From contig JAKPQD010000033.1 in assembly GCA_029572965.1 (NCBI GenBank), positions 1-52,406 of the forward strand: DNA of 52,406 bases, read 5' to 3'. This document shows positions 17,298-26,337 of this stretch, in pieces. Both the position numbers and the translations under genes were made by a program. The notes beneath the pieces are model-generated. The model saw only the letters and a program-made list of their open reading frames with translations, was not told the origin of the DNA and ran no database searches. Origin of the DNA: Bacteroidota bacterium. Lineage in GTDB: Bacteria; Bacteroidota; Bacteroidia; Bacteroidales; DTGW01. The first letter of the stretch is position 1, and each line of letters begins with the position of its first letter.

Positions 17298-19334
17298 ATG
17301 AATGAAAATATCATCCAAAAATTTCGGGACAAATTTATTGATGAGTCGGTAGGGCTTTTGGACCAAATGGAAAAAGACCTGCTTGAACTCGAGAAAGCCC
17401 CTCAGGATAAAGAGCTGTTAGAATCTGCATTCAGGGCTATGCATACCATCAAGGGCGTTAGTGGTATGTATGGGTTTGAACATATCTGCGAATTCACGCA
17501 TATTTTAGAAAACATATATCAGTCGCTGCGCGAGAAAAAAGTTTTTTTTAATAAAGAAATATCCGATTTGTCTTTTGCCGCCATTGACCACATACGCCGG
17601 CTCCTTGAAGACGAAAAGCTTAGAGATGAAGAAAATAAAAAAAGGCACAAAAAACTTACCGATGAAATAAACGAACTGGCTAAGCGTTGCAACCTTTCTC
17701 AGCCTCAACCGGTTTTTAAACAAAACGAAAAGGTGCAGGCCGAAAAAACCAAAAATTCATGGTACATCATCCTGAACACCAATGAGCAAATGTTTTTCAG
17801 GGGCATTAACCTGACAAGCCTCTTTAAAGAGCTTTCGCAGCTTGGAGAATATCACATACAGCCTATTCCGGTACTAACAACACACGAAAGCGACTCATGG
17901 GGCATTGTGCTGGTATCAGACTGTTCAGAAAACGACATACGCGACGTATTTATTTATATAGAAGACGATATCCAGATTTTCCGAATTACCAGCAGCGATA
18001 TTTTTCACCCTGAAAATGAACCAAAAGTTGAGTTTGAAAAAACAGAACAGGAAGAAATATCTTCAATCATCGACCTGGTTGAAGAAACAGAAAAGCCGCC
18101 TGTTTTTTATGCTGAAGAAAAGAAAGAAAGTAAAGAAACTGAAATTATCAAGTCTGCCAGCTTCAAATTACAAACCAAGCGTATAGCTGTTGATTCGGCC
18201 AAGTTAGACCACCTGATGTACTTAGTCAGCGAGCTTATCACAATTAATTCGCAATTGGTGCAGGCTACCAAAGGCAGTTATTATGCCAGCCTTCAGCATT
18301 ACGTAGAACAGGTGGACAGCCTTTCAAAACAATTTCGCAACAATGCCCTCGAAATCAGGCTGGTACCTTTAAGTGATTTAGCTTTGCGTTTTCAGCGGTT
18401 GATACGCGATTTGTCATCGAATTTGGGCAAAAGTATAGCTTTTGTTACCGAAGGCCTTGAAACCGAGCTGGACAAAAGCACTATAGATATACTGGCTGAG
18501 CCTTTGATGCATCTTATACGCAATTGTATTGACCACGGCATCGAGAGCCCTGAAAAGAGAGCTGGGAAAGGGAAGCCGGAAAAAGGTACTATCAAGCTTT
18601 CGGCAGTGCAATCAGGCAGTTATATCCTCATTTCTATTTCAGATGATGGCAATGGCATTGATACCGAAAAAGTGAAACAAAAAGCTATAGAAAAAGGTAT
18701 CATTGGCCCCAATGACAACCCGTCGGACAAAGAACTTTTTGATTTTATCTTTTTGCCTGGGTTTTCTACTGCCAAAAGCCTTACCGATGTTTCGGGACGT
18801 GGTGTTGGCATGGATGTGGTGAAAAAGAAAATCACCGATTTGCGTGGCGAAATCATAGTAGAGTCGCAAAAAAATGTTGGCACCACTTTTACACTTAAAA
18901 TCCAGCAATCTATTGCCATTATCGACACCTTACTTTTCAGGGTTGAAAATTCAAGCCTCATTGTGCCTATGTCTGATATTGAAATTTGCATACAAATGCC
19001 AATAGAAGAGCTTGATGCCCGTCGCAACACCGAAACCATAGAGTTTAACGAAAGGTTGATAAAATTCTACGACCTGCGCCAAATGCTCAGCCTGACAGGC
19101 CAATACAAAGAAAATGTAAAATTGCTCATTATCAAACGCGAAGAACAATTTGTAGCCATTATGGCCGACAAAATCATTGGCGAACACCAGGCTGTGCTGA
19201 AACCTTTAGGCAATACGCTAAAAGACCAAAACATTTTTTCGGCAGCCAGCCAGCTTGGAGATGGCAACCTGGCCTTCTTGCTGGATACTTCGGCTTTGTT
19301 CAAAAACATTAACATTTTAATGGACAGCTTTTAA
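17298..19334 (+). CDS. cheA: Chemotaxis-type histidine kinase CheA
   Basis: A 678-residue CheA. P1 (HPt) is at about 1-105, with phospho-acceptor His49 in AMHTIKG. P3 dimerisation helices (about 292-355) contain LVSELITINSQL. The P4 ATPase (about 355-535) has N-box HLIRNCIDHG (405-414), G1 SDDGNGID and the GRGVGMDVV box. P5 (CheW-like) runs from about 540 to the end. Between P1 and P3, residues about 153-230 form a compact domain (SWYIILNTNE..., then DIRDVFIYIEDDIQIF) unlike the E. coli CheY-binding P2 but resembling a segment found in other non-enteric CheA proteins. It heads a run with two MCPs, CheW and a porin. No response regulator is adjacent. Confidence 0.93.
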   Translation: MNENIIQKFRDKFIDESVGLLDQMEKDLLELEKAPQDKELLESAFRAMHTIKGVSGMYGFEHICEFTHILENIYQSLREKKVFFNKEISDLSFAAIDHIRRLLEDEKLRDEENKKRHKKLTDEINELAKRCNLSQPQPVFKQNEKVQAEKTKNSWYIILNTNEQMFFRGINLTSLFKELSQLGEYHIQPIPVLTTHESDSWGIVLVSDCSENDIRDVFIYIEDDIQIFRITSSDIFHPENEPKVEFEKTEQEEISSIIDLVEETEKPPVFYAEEKKESKETEIIKSASFKLQTKRIAVDSAKLDHLMYLVSELITINSQLVQATKGSYYASLQHYVEQVDSLSKQFRNNALEIRLVPLSDLALRFQRLIRDLSSNLGKSIAFVTEGLETELDKSTIDILAEPLMHLIRNCIDHGIESPEKRAGKGKPEKGTIKLSAVQSGSYILISISDDGNGIDTEKVKQKAIEKGIIGPNDNPSDKELFDFIFLPGFSTAKSLTDVSGRGVGMDVVKKKITDLRGEIIVESQKNVGTTFTLKIQQSIAIIDTLLFRVENSSLIVPMSDIEICIQMPIEELDARRNTETIEFNERLIKFYDLRQMLSLTGQYKENVKLLIIKREEQFVAIMADKIIGEHQAVLKPLGNTLKDQNIFSAASQLGDGNLAFLLDTSALFKNINILMDSF

Positions 19335-19399
19335 CTTCAAAAAGCCTGCACCACAGGTACAGCAGACTATTATACATCACCATTTAAACCATTATAACA

Positions 19400-20110
19400 A
19401 TGAAAAAATTAATCGCCATTTTGTTATGCATGTACCAGGTACATGCTATATGTCAGGAAAAAGCTGAAAATAGCGCTGCATCTTTTTCCCTTAACGCCGA
19501 TGTTGTTAGCCGATATGTTTGGAGGGGATTACTATATAGCCCCAATGTCAACGTGCAGCCTTATGCTGCTTTTTCGTACAAAGGTTTGTCGTTAAGCACA
19601 TGGGCTTCTTACGGCATTTCGGACAGATATGCTGAAGTGGACTTTACTTTGAGCTATGCCATTGATAACCTTAGCGTATCTGTAAACGATTATTACAACG
19701 AGTTTGAAGACAGCCTGGGGACAAACAGGCATTTCAATTTTAAAGACAACACTACCCCCCATGCTTTAGAGGCCACTCTTTCTTATAAAATATCCGAAAC
19801 AATGCCCCTTACTTTGTCCTTGTCCTCTTTTTTCTATGGCAATGACAAAGACAGCGAAGGGGAAAACATGTACTCATCGTACATTGAGGCTTCATATCCA
19901 TTTGATTTCAGCAATTATTCATTCAACCTTTTCATCGGGGGTACCCTGGACAAAGGGTTATATGCCGACAAAGCCGCTATTGTCAATGTTGGTTTTTCTG
20001 CTACCAGGCAGATAAAAGTATCTGATAGTTTTCAACTGCCTTTTAGTGCATCGTTAATTTCTAACCCTTATGCTGAAGATATTTTTATGGTACTCAAATT
20101 GAGTTTCTGA
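19400..20110 (+). CDS. TorF-family putative outer-membrane porin inside the chemosensory operon
   Basis: A 236-residue protein with signal peptide (about 1-18, ending VHAICQ). It begins ASFSLNADVVSRYVWRGLLYSPNVNVQPYAAF, the signature opening of the TorF-type porin family (D-x-x-S-x-Y-x-W-R-G). Alternating strands follow (LSTWASYGISDRYAEVDFTLSYAI) and the final strand FMVLKLSF ends in Phe, as outer-membrane barrels do. It lies 65 bases after cheA and 117 bases before an MCP on the same strand, with no terminator seen between, so co-transcription is likely. Substrate unknown. Confidence 0.8.
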   Translation: MKKLIAILLCMYQVHAICQEKAENSAASFSLNADVVSRYVWRGLLYSPNVNVQPYAAFSYKGLSLSTWASYGISDRYAEVDFTLSYAIDNLSVSVNDYYNEFEDSLGTNRHFNFKDNTTPHALEATLSYKISETMPLTLSLSSFFYGNDKDSEGENMYSSYIEASYPFDFSNYSFNLFIGGTLDKGLYADKAAIVNVGFSATRQIKVSDSFQLPFSASLISNPYAEDIFMVLKLSF

Positions 20111-20227
20111 CCTGAAAATGAACCTTGCAAACAAGACAATAAAATGCAGGTATTCCATCTGCTTACATTATATGGCAAATATTGATGGATTAAATAATTG
20201 AATTTCAATAAATTAAAATTTATAAAG

Positions 20228-22339
20228 ATGAAAACACAAAAATTTGTATCGCTAAAGCAAAAGTTGGGTTTGATTGTTGGAACAGGGATAACCCTGACGG
20301 CGCTTGTATTAATCTCTTATTCATCAATAAAAACCCGGACAGATTCGATAAATTCGGCAAAAAGCAATGCCTTGGCGTTGGCTCAGGATTTTGCGGTGAA
20401 TATCTCTTTAGAACTTGAAACTGCCATATCTTCATCAAGGTCAATGGCCAATGCCCTCTCGGCTGTTGGCGACCCAAAATCGCCCATCAGGCTATCGCGT
20501 GAAGAGGCTATGAAAATGGCCGAGAAAGTTTTGTTTTCGAACCCCAACTTTTTGGGCTTTACTTTGGCCTTTGAACCCAATGCCTTTGACGGGCAGGATG
20601 CAAAATTCCGTAACGCTGAAGCCCATGACAAAACTGGCCGTTTTCTGGTATATCAAACCAAAAAAGTTGATAATACAGTTGCCCGTGAGGTGCTTATTGA
20701 TTATGACGACCCCGAAAAAGCCCCTTGGTATTGGGTACCCAAAAAAACTATGAACGAATTTTTGACAGAACCCGTTATTTACCCTGTTCAGGGAGTGGAC
20801 GTGCTCATGGTATCTTTCATGACCCCGGTTATCAACAATGGCCGCTTTTTGGGGAACACCGGCATAGATTACCCTATAGATTTCATGCAGCATAAAGTTA
20901 AAAAAGCCGGTTATTATGACTCGTTGGCTATCATCAGCATTATATCTAACGAGGGTACATTTGTGGCGCATTCCAAAACCCCCGAACTAATAAACCATTC
21001 GCTAAATACCATTTATTCAGATGCCCCGGGTCAAATACTAAAAATAAAAAAGGGCGAAAAACAAATATTTGTGCAAAACGATACCCTTTCGATACATGTG
21101 CCCTTGAATATTGGACAAACCCACCGGCCATGGCAGGTACGCATGGAAGTGCCAATGAAGATAATTACAGCAGAAGCTAATGAACAAATGTGGTTTCAGC
21201 TTTCTATGGGAGTAATCCTTATTATTGTCAGCATAGTAGTAATAAGGCTTTTTGTAAAACGTATCATTAAGCCTGTTGGTATTATGTCTGAAAAAGCTAA
21301 AGCTGCAGCAGAAGGCAACCTGGTTTACGAAACCATAGGCGACAAAACCAATGATGAGATAGGACTTTTGTCCGATGCACTCGATACCATGATAGAAAAA
21401 ATAAAAGATGTAGTGTCAAACGTGATAATAAGCTCTGAAAACTTTGTCGAAAGCAGTAAGCAACTTAGTGCTTCAGCCCAGCAAATATCGAGCGGGGCAA
21501 ATGAACAAGCCGCTGCCAGCGAAGAAATATCTTCATCTATTGAAGAAATGGCCTCATCGGTCAACCAAAATGCCGAAAATGCCCAACAAACCGAAAGGTT
21601 GGCCTCGAGTGCCGCCCAAAACATCAAAACAGCCAACGATGCTGTTATTGAAACCATTACAGCAATGAAAACTATTATCCAAAAGATATCTATCATCAAA
21701 GAAATAGCCGAAAAAACAGACTTATTGGCGGTTAACGCAGCCATCGAGTCGGCCAGGGCTGGCGAATATGGCAAAGGGTTTGCGGTTGTCGCCAGTGAAG
21801 TACGAAAATTGGCAGAACATAGCCAAAATGCAGCAAAAGAGATTGACGATATTTCGGTCTCGAGTCTTCAAATTGCCGAAAAATCCGGACAAATGCTCAA
21901 TGCCGTGATCCCCGAAATCCAAAACACCGCAAAGCTTGTACAGGAAATTACCGCTACCAGTATTGAACAAAATGGGGGTGTCTCGCAAATAAGCAATGCC
22001 ATCCAACAACTGTCAACAGTGGTACAACAAAATTCAGCCCTTTCTGAAGAACTGGCAGCCAGCTCTGAAGAGCTTACCGGGCAGGCTACGCTATTGTTAG
22101 AGTCAATTTCATATTTCAAAATATCTAAAAACGATATTAGCAATGAAACAGATGAAGAAATTGAAAACCAGATCAAAAAACTCTCAGCCCTTCTCGATTC
22201 GCGAAAAAAAGGCCCAAATAAAAAAGAAACCCAAATAAAACAAAAAGTGTCAGAACCCAAAAAAGACCCTTTAAAAGGGTTTAAAATTCACTTAGATGAC
22301 AAAGAAAATGATAAAGACAAAGAATATGAATCAATGTAA
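20228..22339 (+). CDS. Methyl-accepting chemotaxis protein with Cache-like sensor
   Basis: 703 residues from the ATG at 20228 (an upstream TTG at 20198 is less likely). TM1 at about 10-30 ([19 protein letters not shown]). The periplasmic region (about 35-320) looks like a double Cache (PDC) domain: [25 protein letters not shown] and [25 protein letters not shown] are typical. TM2 at about 323-342, then HAMP and the coiled-coil signalling domain with hairpin tip [23 protein letters not shown] long Lys-rich linker leads to a tail ending EYESM. Cache domains bind small metabolites such as amino or organic acids; the ligand is not readable here. It follows the porin and precedes CheW by 16 bases. 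Confidence 0.9.
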   Translation: MKTQKFVSLKQKLGLIVGTGITLTALVLISYSSIKTRTDSINSAKSNALALAQDFAVNISLELETAISSSRSMANALSAVGDPKSPIRLSREEAMKMAEKVLFSNPNFLGFTLAFEPNAFDGQDAKFRNAEAHDKTGRFLVYQTKKVDNTVAREVLIDYDDPEKAPWYWVPKKTMNEFLTEPVIYPVQGVDVLMVSFMTPVINNGRFLGNTGIDYPIDFMQHKVKKAGYYDSLAIISIISNEGTFVAHSKTPELINHSLNTIYSDAPGQILKIKKGEKQIFVQNDTLSIHVPLNIGQTHRPWQVRMEVPMKIITAEANEQMWFQLSMGVILIIVSIVVIRLFVKRIIKPVGIMSEKAKAAAEGNLVYETIGDKTNDEIGLLSDALDTMIEKIKDVVSNVIISSENFVESSKQLSASAQQISSGANEQAAASEEISSSIEEMASSVNQNAENAQQTERLASSAAQNIKTANDAVIETITAMKTIIQKISIIKEIAEKTDLLAVNAAIESARAGEYGKGFAVVASEVRKLAEHSQNAAKEIDDISVSSLQIAEKSGQMLNAVIPEIQNTAKLVQEITATSIEQNGGVSQISNAIQQLSTVVQQNSALSEELAASSEELTGQATLLLESISYFKISKNDISNETDEEIENQIKKLSALLDSRKKGPNKKETQIKQKVSEPKKDPLKGFKIHLDDKENDKDKEYESM

Positions 22340-22355
22340 AAATTAAATTAATACC

Positions 22356-22835
22356 ATGAGCAACACATACTTGTCATTTGTTGTTGGCGAAGAACAATTT
22401 GCCGTCAACGTAACCAAAGTACTGGAAGTACTTCAAAAGCAAACCATTACCAAAGTGCCCAATGCCCCGGACTTTATCAAAGGCATTATCAACTTCAGGG
22501 GCGAAGTAGTGCCTGTTTTCGAAATGCGGGTAAAATTTAACCTTGCCGAGCGTGACGAAACAAAAGGCTATGTAATCATCATCCTTGATTTACAATCAGG
22601 AGAAGAAACCATACGTATTGGGGCCATTGCAGATAAGGTAAGAGATGTTATCACCCTTAATGATAGCGACATAAAACCTGTACCTGCCATGAACAAAGAT
22701 TTTAATACTGAATTTTTACAGGGCATTGTCAAGCTGAACGACAAATTCATCCTGCTGCTCAATGTAGATAAAGTATTTACAAGCAATCAGTTGCAGCAAC
22801 TCCATGATAGCTCTGAAGTTTTAAAAAATGCATAA
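22356..22835 (+). CDS. cheW: Chemotaxis coupling protein CheW
   Basis: A 159-residue single CheW domain that couples chemoreceptors to the CheA P5 domain. Characteristic features: the opening YLSFVVGEEQFAVNVTKVLEVLQ, the PNAPDFIKGIINFRGEVVPVFEMR centre (conserved R in N-x-R-G), and the closing GIVKLNDKFILLLNVDKVF. It lies between two MCP genes (16 and 20 bases), evidently one translation-dense block. Confidence 0.95.
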   Translation: MSNTYLSFVVGEEQFAVNVTKVLEVLQKQTITKVPNAPDFIKGIINFRGEVVPVFEMRVKFNLAERDETKGYVIIILDLQSGEETIRIGAIADKVRDVITLNDSDIKPVPAMNKDFNTEFLQGIVKLNDKFILLLNVDKVFTSNQLQQLHDSSEVLKNA

Positions 22836-22855
22836 TAAATAAATTATAAAAAAAA

Positions 22856-24613
22856 ATGAAAACCATGAAAACATTGAACAATTTTAGCATTGGGAGCCGG
22901 TTGACCTTTGTATTTGGTTTAATTATTGTACTTAGCATAGTAAACCTTTTTGTGAACCTGCGAGGCCTCGACAAATCCAGCAAAGCCATTGATATAATGC
23001 ATGTTTCGCAAACCAGTATCTCTTATTTGCTCGAAGCCGACCGCGATGCCTACCAATCGAGTATTGGTATCAGTCAATGTTTAGACAAAGAGCCAAATGA
23101 TAATGCTGAATTAGAAGCTTATATTACGGACATTTTAGATAACCGCGGACAGATAAAAACCCGTTATACCAAATTTGCCGAAGAATTTAATGTCAAGCAA
23201 AATCAGGCTTATGCTGCCATTGATTCTAACTTTTGGTTGAAATATAACGATTTGTGCACTTATTCTGATGAAATAGTAAATCATTTAAAAGCCCGCAAAT
23301 ACAAACAAGCTGCTGCTATCTATTTCACAGACTATCAGGATGCTTTTAAGCCAATGCGTGAAGCTATCAACCAGTTTACCGAAATTCACCAAAACGACTC
23401 TCAAAAGTCATACGAAACCAACAAAGAAGTGAGCAGGAATATCCGCATCAATTCTATTTCCATATTTATAGCCATAGTCATTATCTTCCTCATCAGTGAT
23501 ATCCTTTTAACACAAAGTATAGCCAAACCATTGTCAAATGCAGTGAATATTACCACCAAAATTTCGGGCGGCGACCTCACCGAAGAGTTTGAGGTGGTTG
23601 GAAAAGACGAAACCAGCAAAGTACTGGGCGCTATTAAAGCCATGTCAGGCAAAATTAGTGAAACGGTATCTTCTATTAAGATTTCGGCCGAAAACTTCTT
23701 CGAAAGCAGCAAGCAAATAAGCGCATCATCGCAGCAGATTGCTTCAGGGGCCAATCAACAAGCTTCGGCCAGCGAAGAGATATCTTCGTCGATTGAAGAA
23801 ATGGCTGCCAGCATCAACCAAAACACTGATAATGCTAAGCAAACCGAAAAACTTGCTTTGCAAGCCGTTGAAAACCTAAAAATTGCCAATGACTCGGTAG
23901 CTCATACCCTGAAAGATATGAAGATGATTATCCAAAAAATATCTGTGATTAAAGAAATAGCCGAAAAAACCGATTTGCTTGCTGTAAATGCTGCTATTGA
24001 AGCTGCCCGAGCTGGCGAAACAGGCAAAGGCTTTGCAGTAGTTGCCACAGAAGTACGTAAGCTTGCCGAACACAGCCAACAAGCTGCCAAAGAAATAGAT
24101 GACCTTTCTGCATCAAGCGTCCTTATTGCCGACAAATCTGGACAACTCTTAGCATCAGTTACCCCTGAGATACAAAATATAGCAAAGCTAATCCAGGAAA
24201 TATCGGCTACCAGTATCGAACAAAACACCGGCGCTGCCCAAATCAGCGCTTCCGTTCAGCAGCTTTCGCAAGTAGTTCAGCAAAATGCCGCGTTGGCCGA
24301 AGAATTGGCTGCCAGCTCCGAAGAACTTACCGGGCAAGCCTCATCGTTGCTCGACAACGTTTCGTATTTCAAAACCAGTCGCGAAGAAATTGACAAATAC
24401 ACCGACGAAGAATTCAATATGCTGATGAAACGTATCAACGAAATACTGGCTGCAAAAAACAGAAATGGGGGCGCTGAACCTGCTCCATTCCAAAAAAACC
24501 TCAAAGCCGAAAAAAATGTTGTTGCTTCGGTAAAACCTGCAGCTAAACCTGCCCCAAAAGATGGCCTTGACATAAAATTAGAAGAAAAAGACCCTGACTA
24601 CGACAAGTTCTAA
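22856..24613 (+). CDS. Methyl-accepting chemotaxis protein with helical-bundle sensor
   Basis: A 585-residue MCP (Met4 at 22865 is an equally possible start). TM1 about 15-33, a helical periplasmic region of about 165 residues (four-helix-bundle type; [15 protein letters not shown] fits), TM2 about 200-217 ([18 protein letters not shown]), HAMP, and a signalling domain with tip [22 protein letters not shown], very close to the neighbouring MCP and clearly a paralogue. After an Ala/Lys/Pro-rich linker it ends DPDYDKF, whose last five residues fit the x-[HFYW]-x-x-[HFYW] tether that docks CheR/CheB in many receptors. No cheR or cheB is in the window. Confidence 0.92.
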   Translation: MKTMKTLNNFSIGSRLTFVFGLIIVLSIVNLFVNLRGLDKSSKAIDIMHVSQTSISYLLEADRDAYQSSIGISQCLDKEPNDNAELEAYITDILDNRGQIKTRYTKFAEEFNVKQNQAYAAIDSNFWLKYNDLCTYSDEIVNHLKARKYKQAAAIYFTDYQDAFKPMREAINQFTEIHQNDSQKSYETNKEVSRNIRINSISIFIAIVIIFLISDILLTQSIAKPLSNAVNITTKISGGDLTEEFEVVGKDETSKVLGAIKAMSGKISETVSSIKISAENFFESSKQISASSQQIASGANQQASASEEISSSIEEMAASINQNTDNAKQTEKLALQAVENLKIANDSVAHTLKDMKMIIQKISVIKEIAEKTDLLAVNAAIEAARAGETGKGFAVVATEVRKLAEHSQQAAKEIDDLSASSVLIADKSGQLLASVTPEIQNIAKLIQEISATSIEQNTGAAQISASVQQLSQVVQQNAALAEELAASSEELTGQASSLLDNVSYFKTSREEIDKYTDEEFNMLMKRINEILAAKNRNGGAEPAPFQKNLKAEKNVVASVKPAAKPAPKDGLDIKLEEKDPDYDKF

Positions 24614-24624
24614 GAGTGTATAAC

Positions 24625-24676
24625 ATCCTGTAACTATGGCAAAGCTGCAAAACTTTGTCATAGTCCCTTACAGGAT
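24625..24676 (+). promoter_or_regulatory. Long interrupted hairpin between the MCP and porin genes
   Basis: ATCCTGTAA-CTATGGCAAAG pairs with CTTTGTCATAG-(TCCC)-TTACAGGAT: about 19 base pairs with one GGGA bulge and a G-T pair, loop of 8. It starts 12 bases past the MCP stop. There is no immediate T-run, so it may be a processing or 3'-end stability element rather than a simple terminator. A TATCTTTGC box (24682-24690) begins 6 bases later and could start the porin transcript. Confidence 0.55.
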
Positions 24677-24681
24677 ATTGT

Positions 24682-24690
24682 TATCTTTGC
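24682..24690 (+). promoter_or_regulatory. -7 box candidate for the downstream porin
   Basis: TATCTTTGC matches TAnnTTTG. A TTTG at 24654-24657 is 24 bases upstream, slightly longer than usual. Confidence 0.4.
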
Positions 24691-24736
24691 CTTTTGAAAA
24701 AATGAAACGTTAAGCCAGACTTTCAAAAAGAAATAT

Positions 24737-24790
24737 GATGAAACACCCATGATTATTCAATCGCAAACAAATATTTATCGGCAGGTGTTC
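24737..24790 (+). repeat. Partial repeat B
   Basis: TGAAACACCCATGATT (24738-24753) and a GTGTTC near 24785-24790 match the two ends of the first half of repeat B at 41270-41326. The interior is diverged. Confidence 0.4.
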
Positions 24791-24861
24791 CATCCGTTCA
24801 CCTTAAAGCATATAATGATGGCTTAAATTGCTAATTTTTAACAAGTTAGAATTTTATACGG

Positions 24862-26145
24862 ATGAAAAAAAATATTATATCATTAGCAAGTTTAGCTGTT
24901 ATGCTTTCACTGGGACAAGCTGAAGCCCAGGAGACACAAGCTAAAAGTGGGACCGACACATTGGCTCCAATGGTCAAAGAGGTGCAAGCTGATTTGAAAA
25001 AGCTGAAAAAAATTAAAATCAGCGGATACATACAAGGACAATACCAAAAAGCCGAATCAAAAGGGATTGAAACATTTAGTGGCGACGATTTCCCTTCAGA
25101 CATTGACCAAAGGTTTGTTACCCGCCGTGGAAGGCTCAAAACTACATATACAGGAAAACTTAGTGAAATGGCAATCCAATTGGACGTTACTGTTGAAAAA
25201 GGCGTTGCCCTCAAAGAAGCCTATTATAAGGTTACAGAACCAGTTTTGAAAACAGTATCCCTGCAGTTTGGGCTTTTCATGAGGCCTTTTAGTCATGAAT
25301 TAAATTATTCCAATACCATCATGGAATATCCCGAACGTACCAGAGTAGTACAAAATGTATTGTCGGGAGAAACAGACCTTGGGGCTTGCCTGATATTCCA
25401 GCTACCAAAAGAAAACCCGCTAAGTGCTTTGCGTCTTGACTTTGGCCTTTTTAATGGAACAAGCAACAAAGGGGCTGATTATGACAATGAGAAAGACTTT
25501 ATCGGACGATTGTCATATAACAACACTTTTGCTGACAAATATATTACTTTAGGTGCCGGTATTTCTTATTTTAACGGAGGTACATGGAATTTTGCAACTA
25601 ACTATTACGAGTGGAAAGATACTGCATTTACAAGTATTACAGCGGACAGCCTTAAGGTACTCAAAAAAAATTACATGGGAGCAGATATCCAGCTTACCCT
25701 GGATAACAGTTTTGGACAAACCCAAATACGTGGCGAAATGATGTGGGGGACACAGCCAACGGCCAATGATAAAACAAAAACATTTCTTGAAGCATACAAA
25801 AAACCTGCTTATATGCGCGATTTTTCGGGTGGGTACGTTTGCCTGGTGCAAACTATTGCAAAAACAAAACATCAGTTTGTGGTGAAATATGATTGGTACG
25901 ATCCCAATACAAAAGTAAATAAAGATGAGGTTGGTGCTAAAACGCCATCAGGAGCAACAAATTTGACTACAAAAGCAGATATTGCTTATACTACCTTAGG
26001 CCTGGGCTGGATATACAACTGGGACGAAAATGTAAAGATTACTGCCTACTACGACATGGTATCTAACGAAAAAACCCTCTTGAAGGGTTATACCGAAGAT
26101 TTGAAAGACAATGTATTTACTTTGAGGGTGCAGTACAAGTTCTGA
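24862..26145 (+). CDS. Phosphate-selective porin O/P-like outer-membrane porin
   Basis: A 427-residue porin with signal peptide (ending GQAEAQ, about residue 22), a short periplasmic coiled segment (KEVQADLKKLKKIK), then barrel strands beginning ISGYIQGQYQKAES. The segment FVTRRGRLKTTYTG followed by KEAYYKV and LQFGLFMRPFSHELNYS fits the Porin O/P family (R-R-x-R-x-x-x-x-G; G-x-x-x-x-P-F-x-x-E), and the chain ends in Phe (FTLRVQYKF). Although families of this type are called phosphate-selective, substrate cannot be assumed. Same strand as the chemosensory genes but separated by 248 bases with a hairpin and its own promoter candidate. Confidence 0.8.
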   Translation: MKKNIISLASLAVMLSLGQAEAQETQAKSGTDTLAPMVKEVQADLKKLKKIKISGYIQGQYQKAESKGIETFSGDDFPSDIDQRFVTRRGRLKTTYTGKLSEMAIQLDVTVEKGVALKEAYYKVTEPVLKTVSLQFGLFMRPFSHELNYSNTIMEYPERTRVVQNVLSGETDLGACLIFQLPKENPLSALRLDFGLFNGTSNKGADYDNEKDFIGRLSYNNTFADKYITLGAGISYFNGGTWNFATNYYEWKDTAFTSITADSLKVLKKNYMGADIQLTLDNSFGQTQIRGEMMWGTQPTANDKTKTFLEAYKKPAYMRDFSGGYVCLVQTIAKTKHQFVVKYDWYDPNTKVNKDEVGAKTPSGATNLTTKADIAYTTLGLGWIYNWDENVKITAYYDMVSNEKTLLKGYTEDLKDNVFTLRVQYKF

Positions 26146-26294
26146 TAGCTTTTTTCAATAATACAAAGAAAGTGCCAGTAGCCTTTGAGGTATCAAACTG
26201 ATATGGTTTATCTGCAACAGGAAGCTCAAAAACCAGGTTTTCAGCACAAATAAAGGCTATGCAGCCTATTGGTTAAAAATTCAATTCATTTTTT

Positions 26295-26334
26295 AAAGCA
26301 GGATTTCCGAAAGAGAATCCTGCTTTTTTTTCAG
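26295..26334. terminator. Bidirectional rho-independent terminator
   Basis: AAAGCAGGATT (26295-26305) / AATCCTGCTTT (26316-26326), 10-base loop, followed by a T-run on the plus strand and preceded by TTTT/A-rich sequence for the minus direction. It separates the porin from the convergent broken MCP. Confidence 0.85.
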
Positions 26335-26337
26335 CAT

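Noticed and set aside
20492-20971. 159-codon minus-strand open frame inside the first MCP
   Set aside because: It is antisense to the Cache-like sensor region and shows no independent features.
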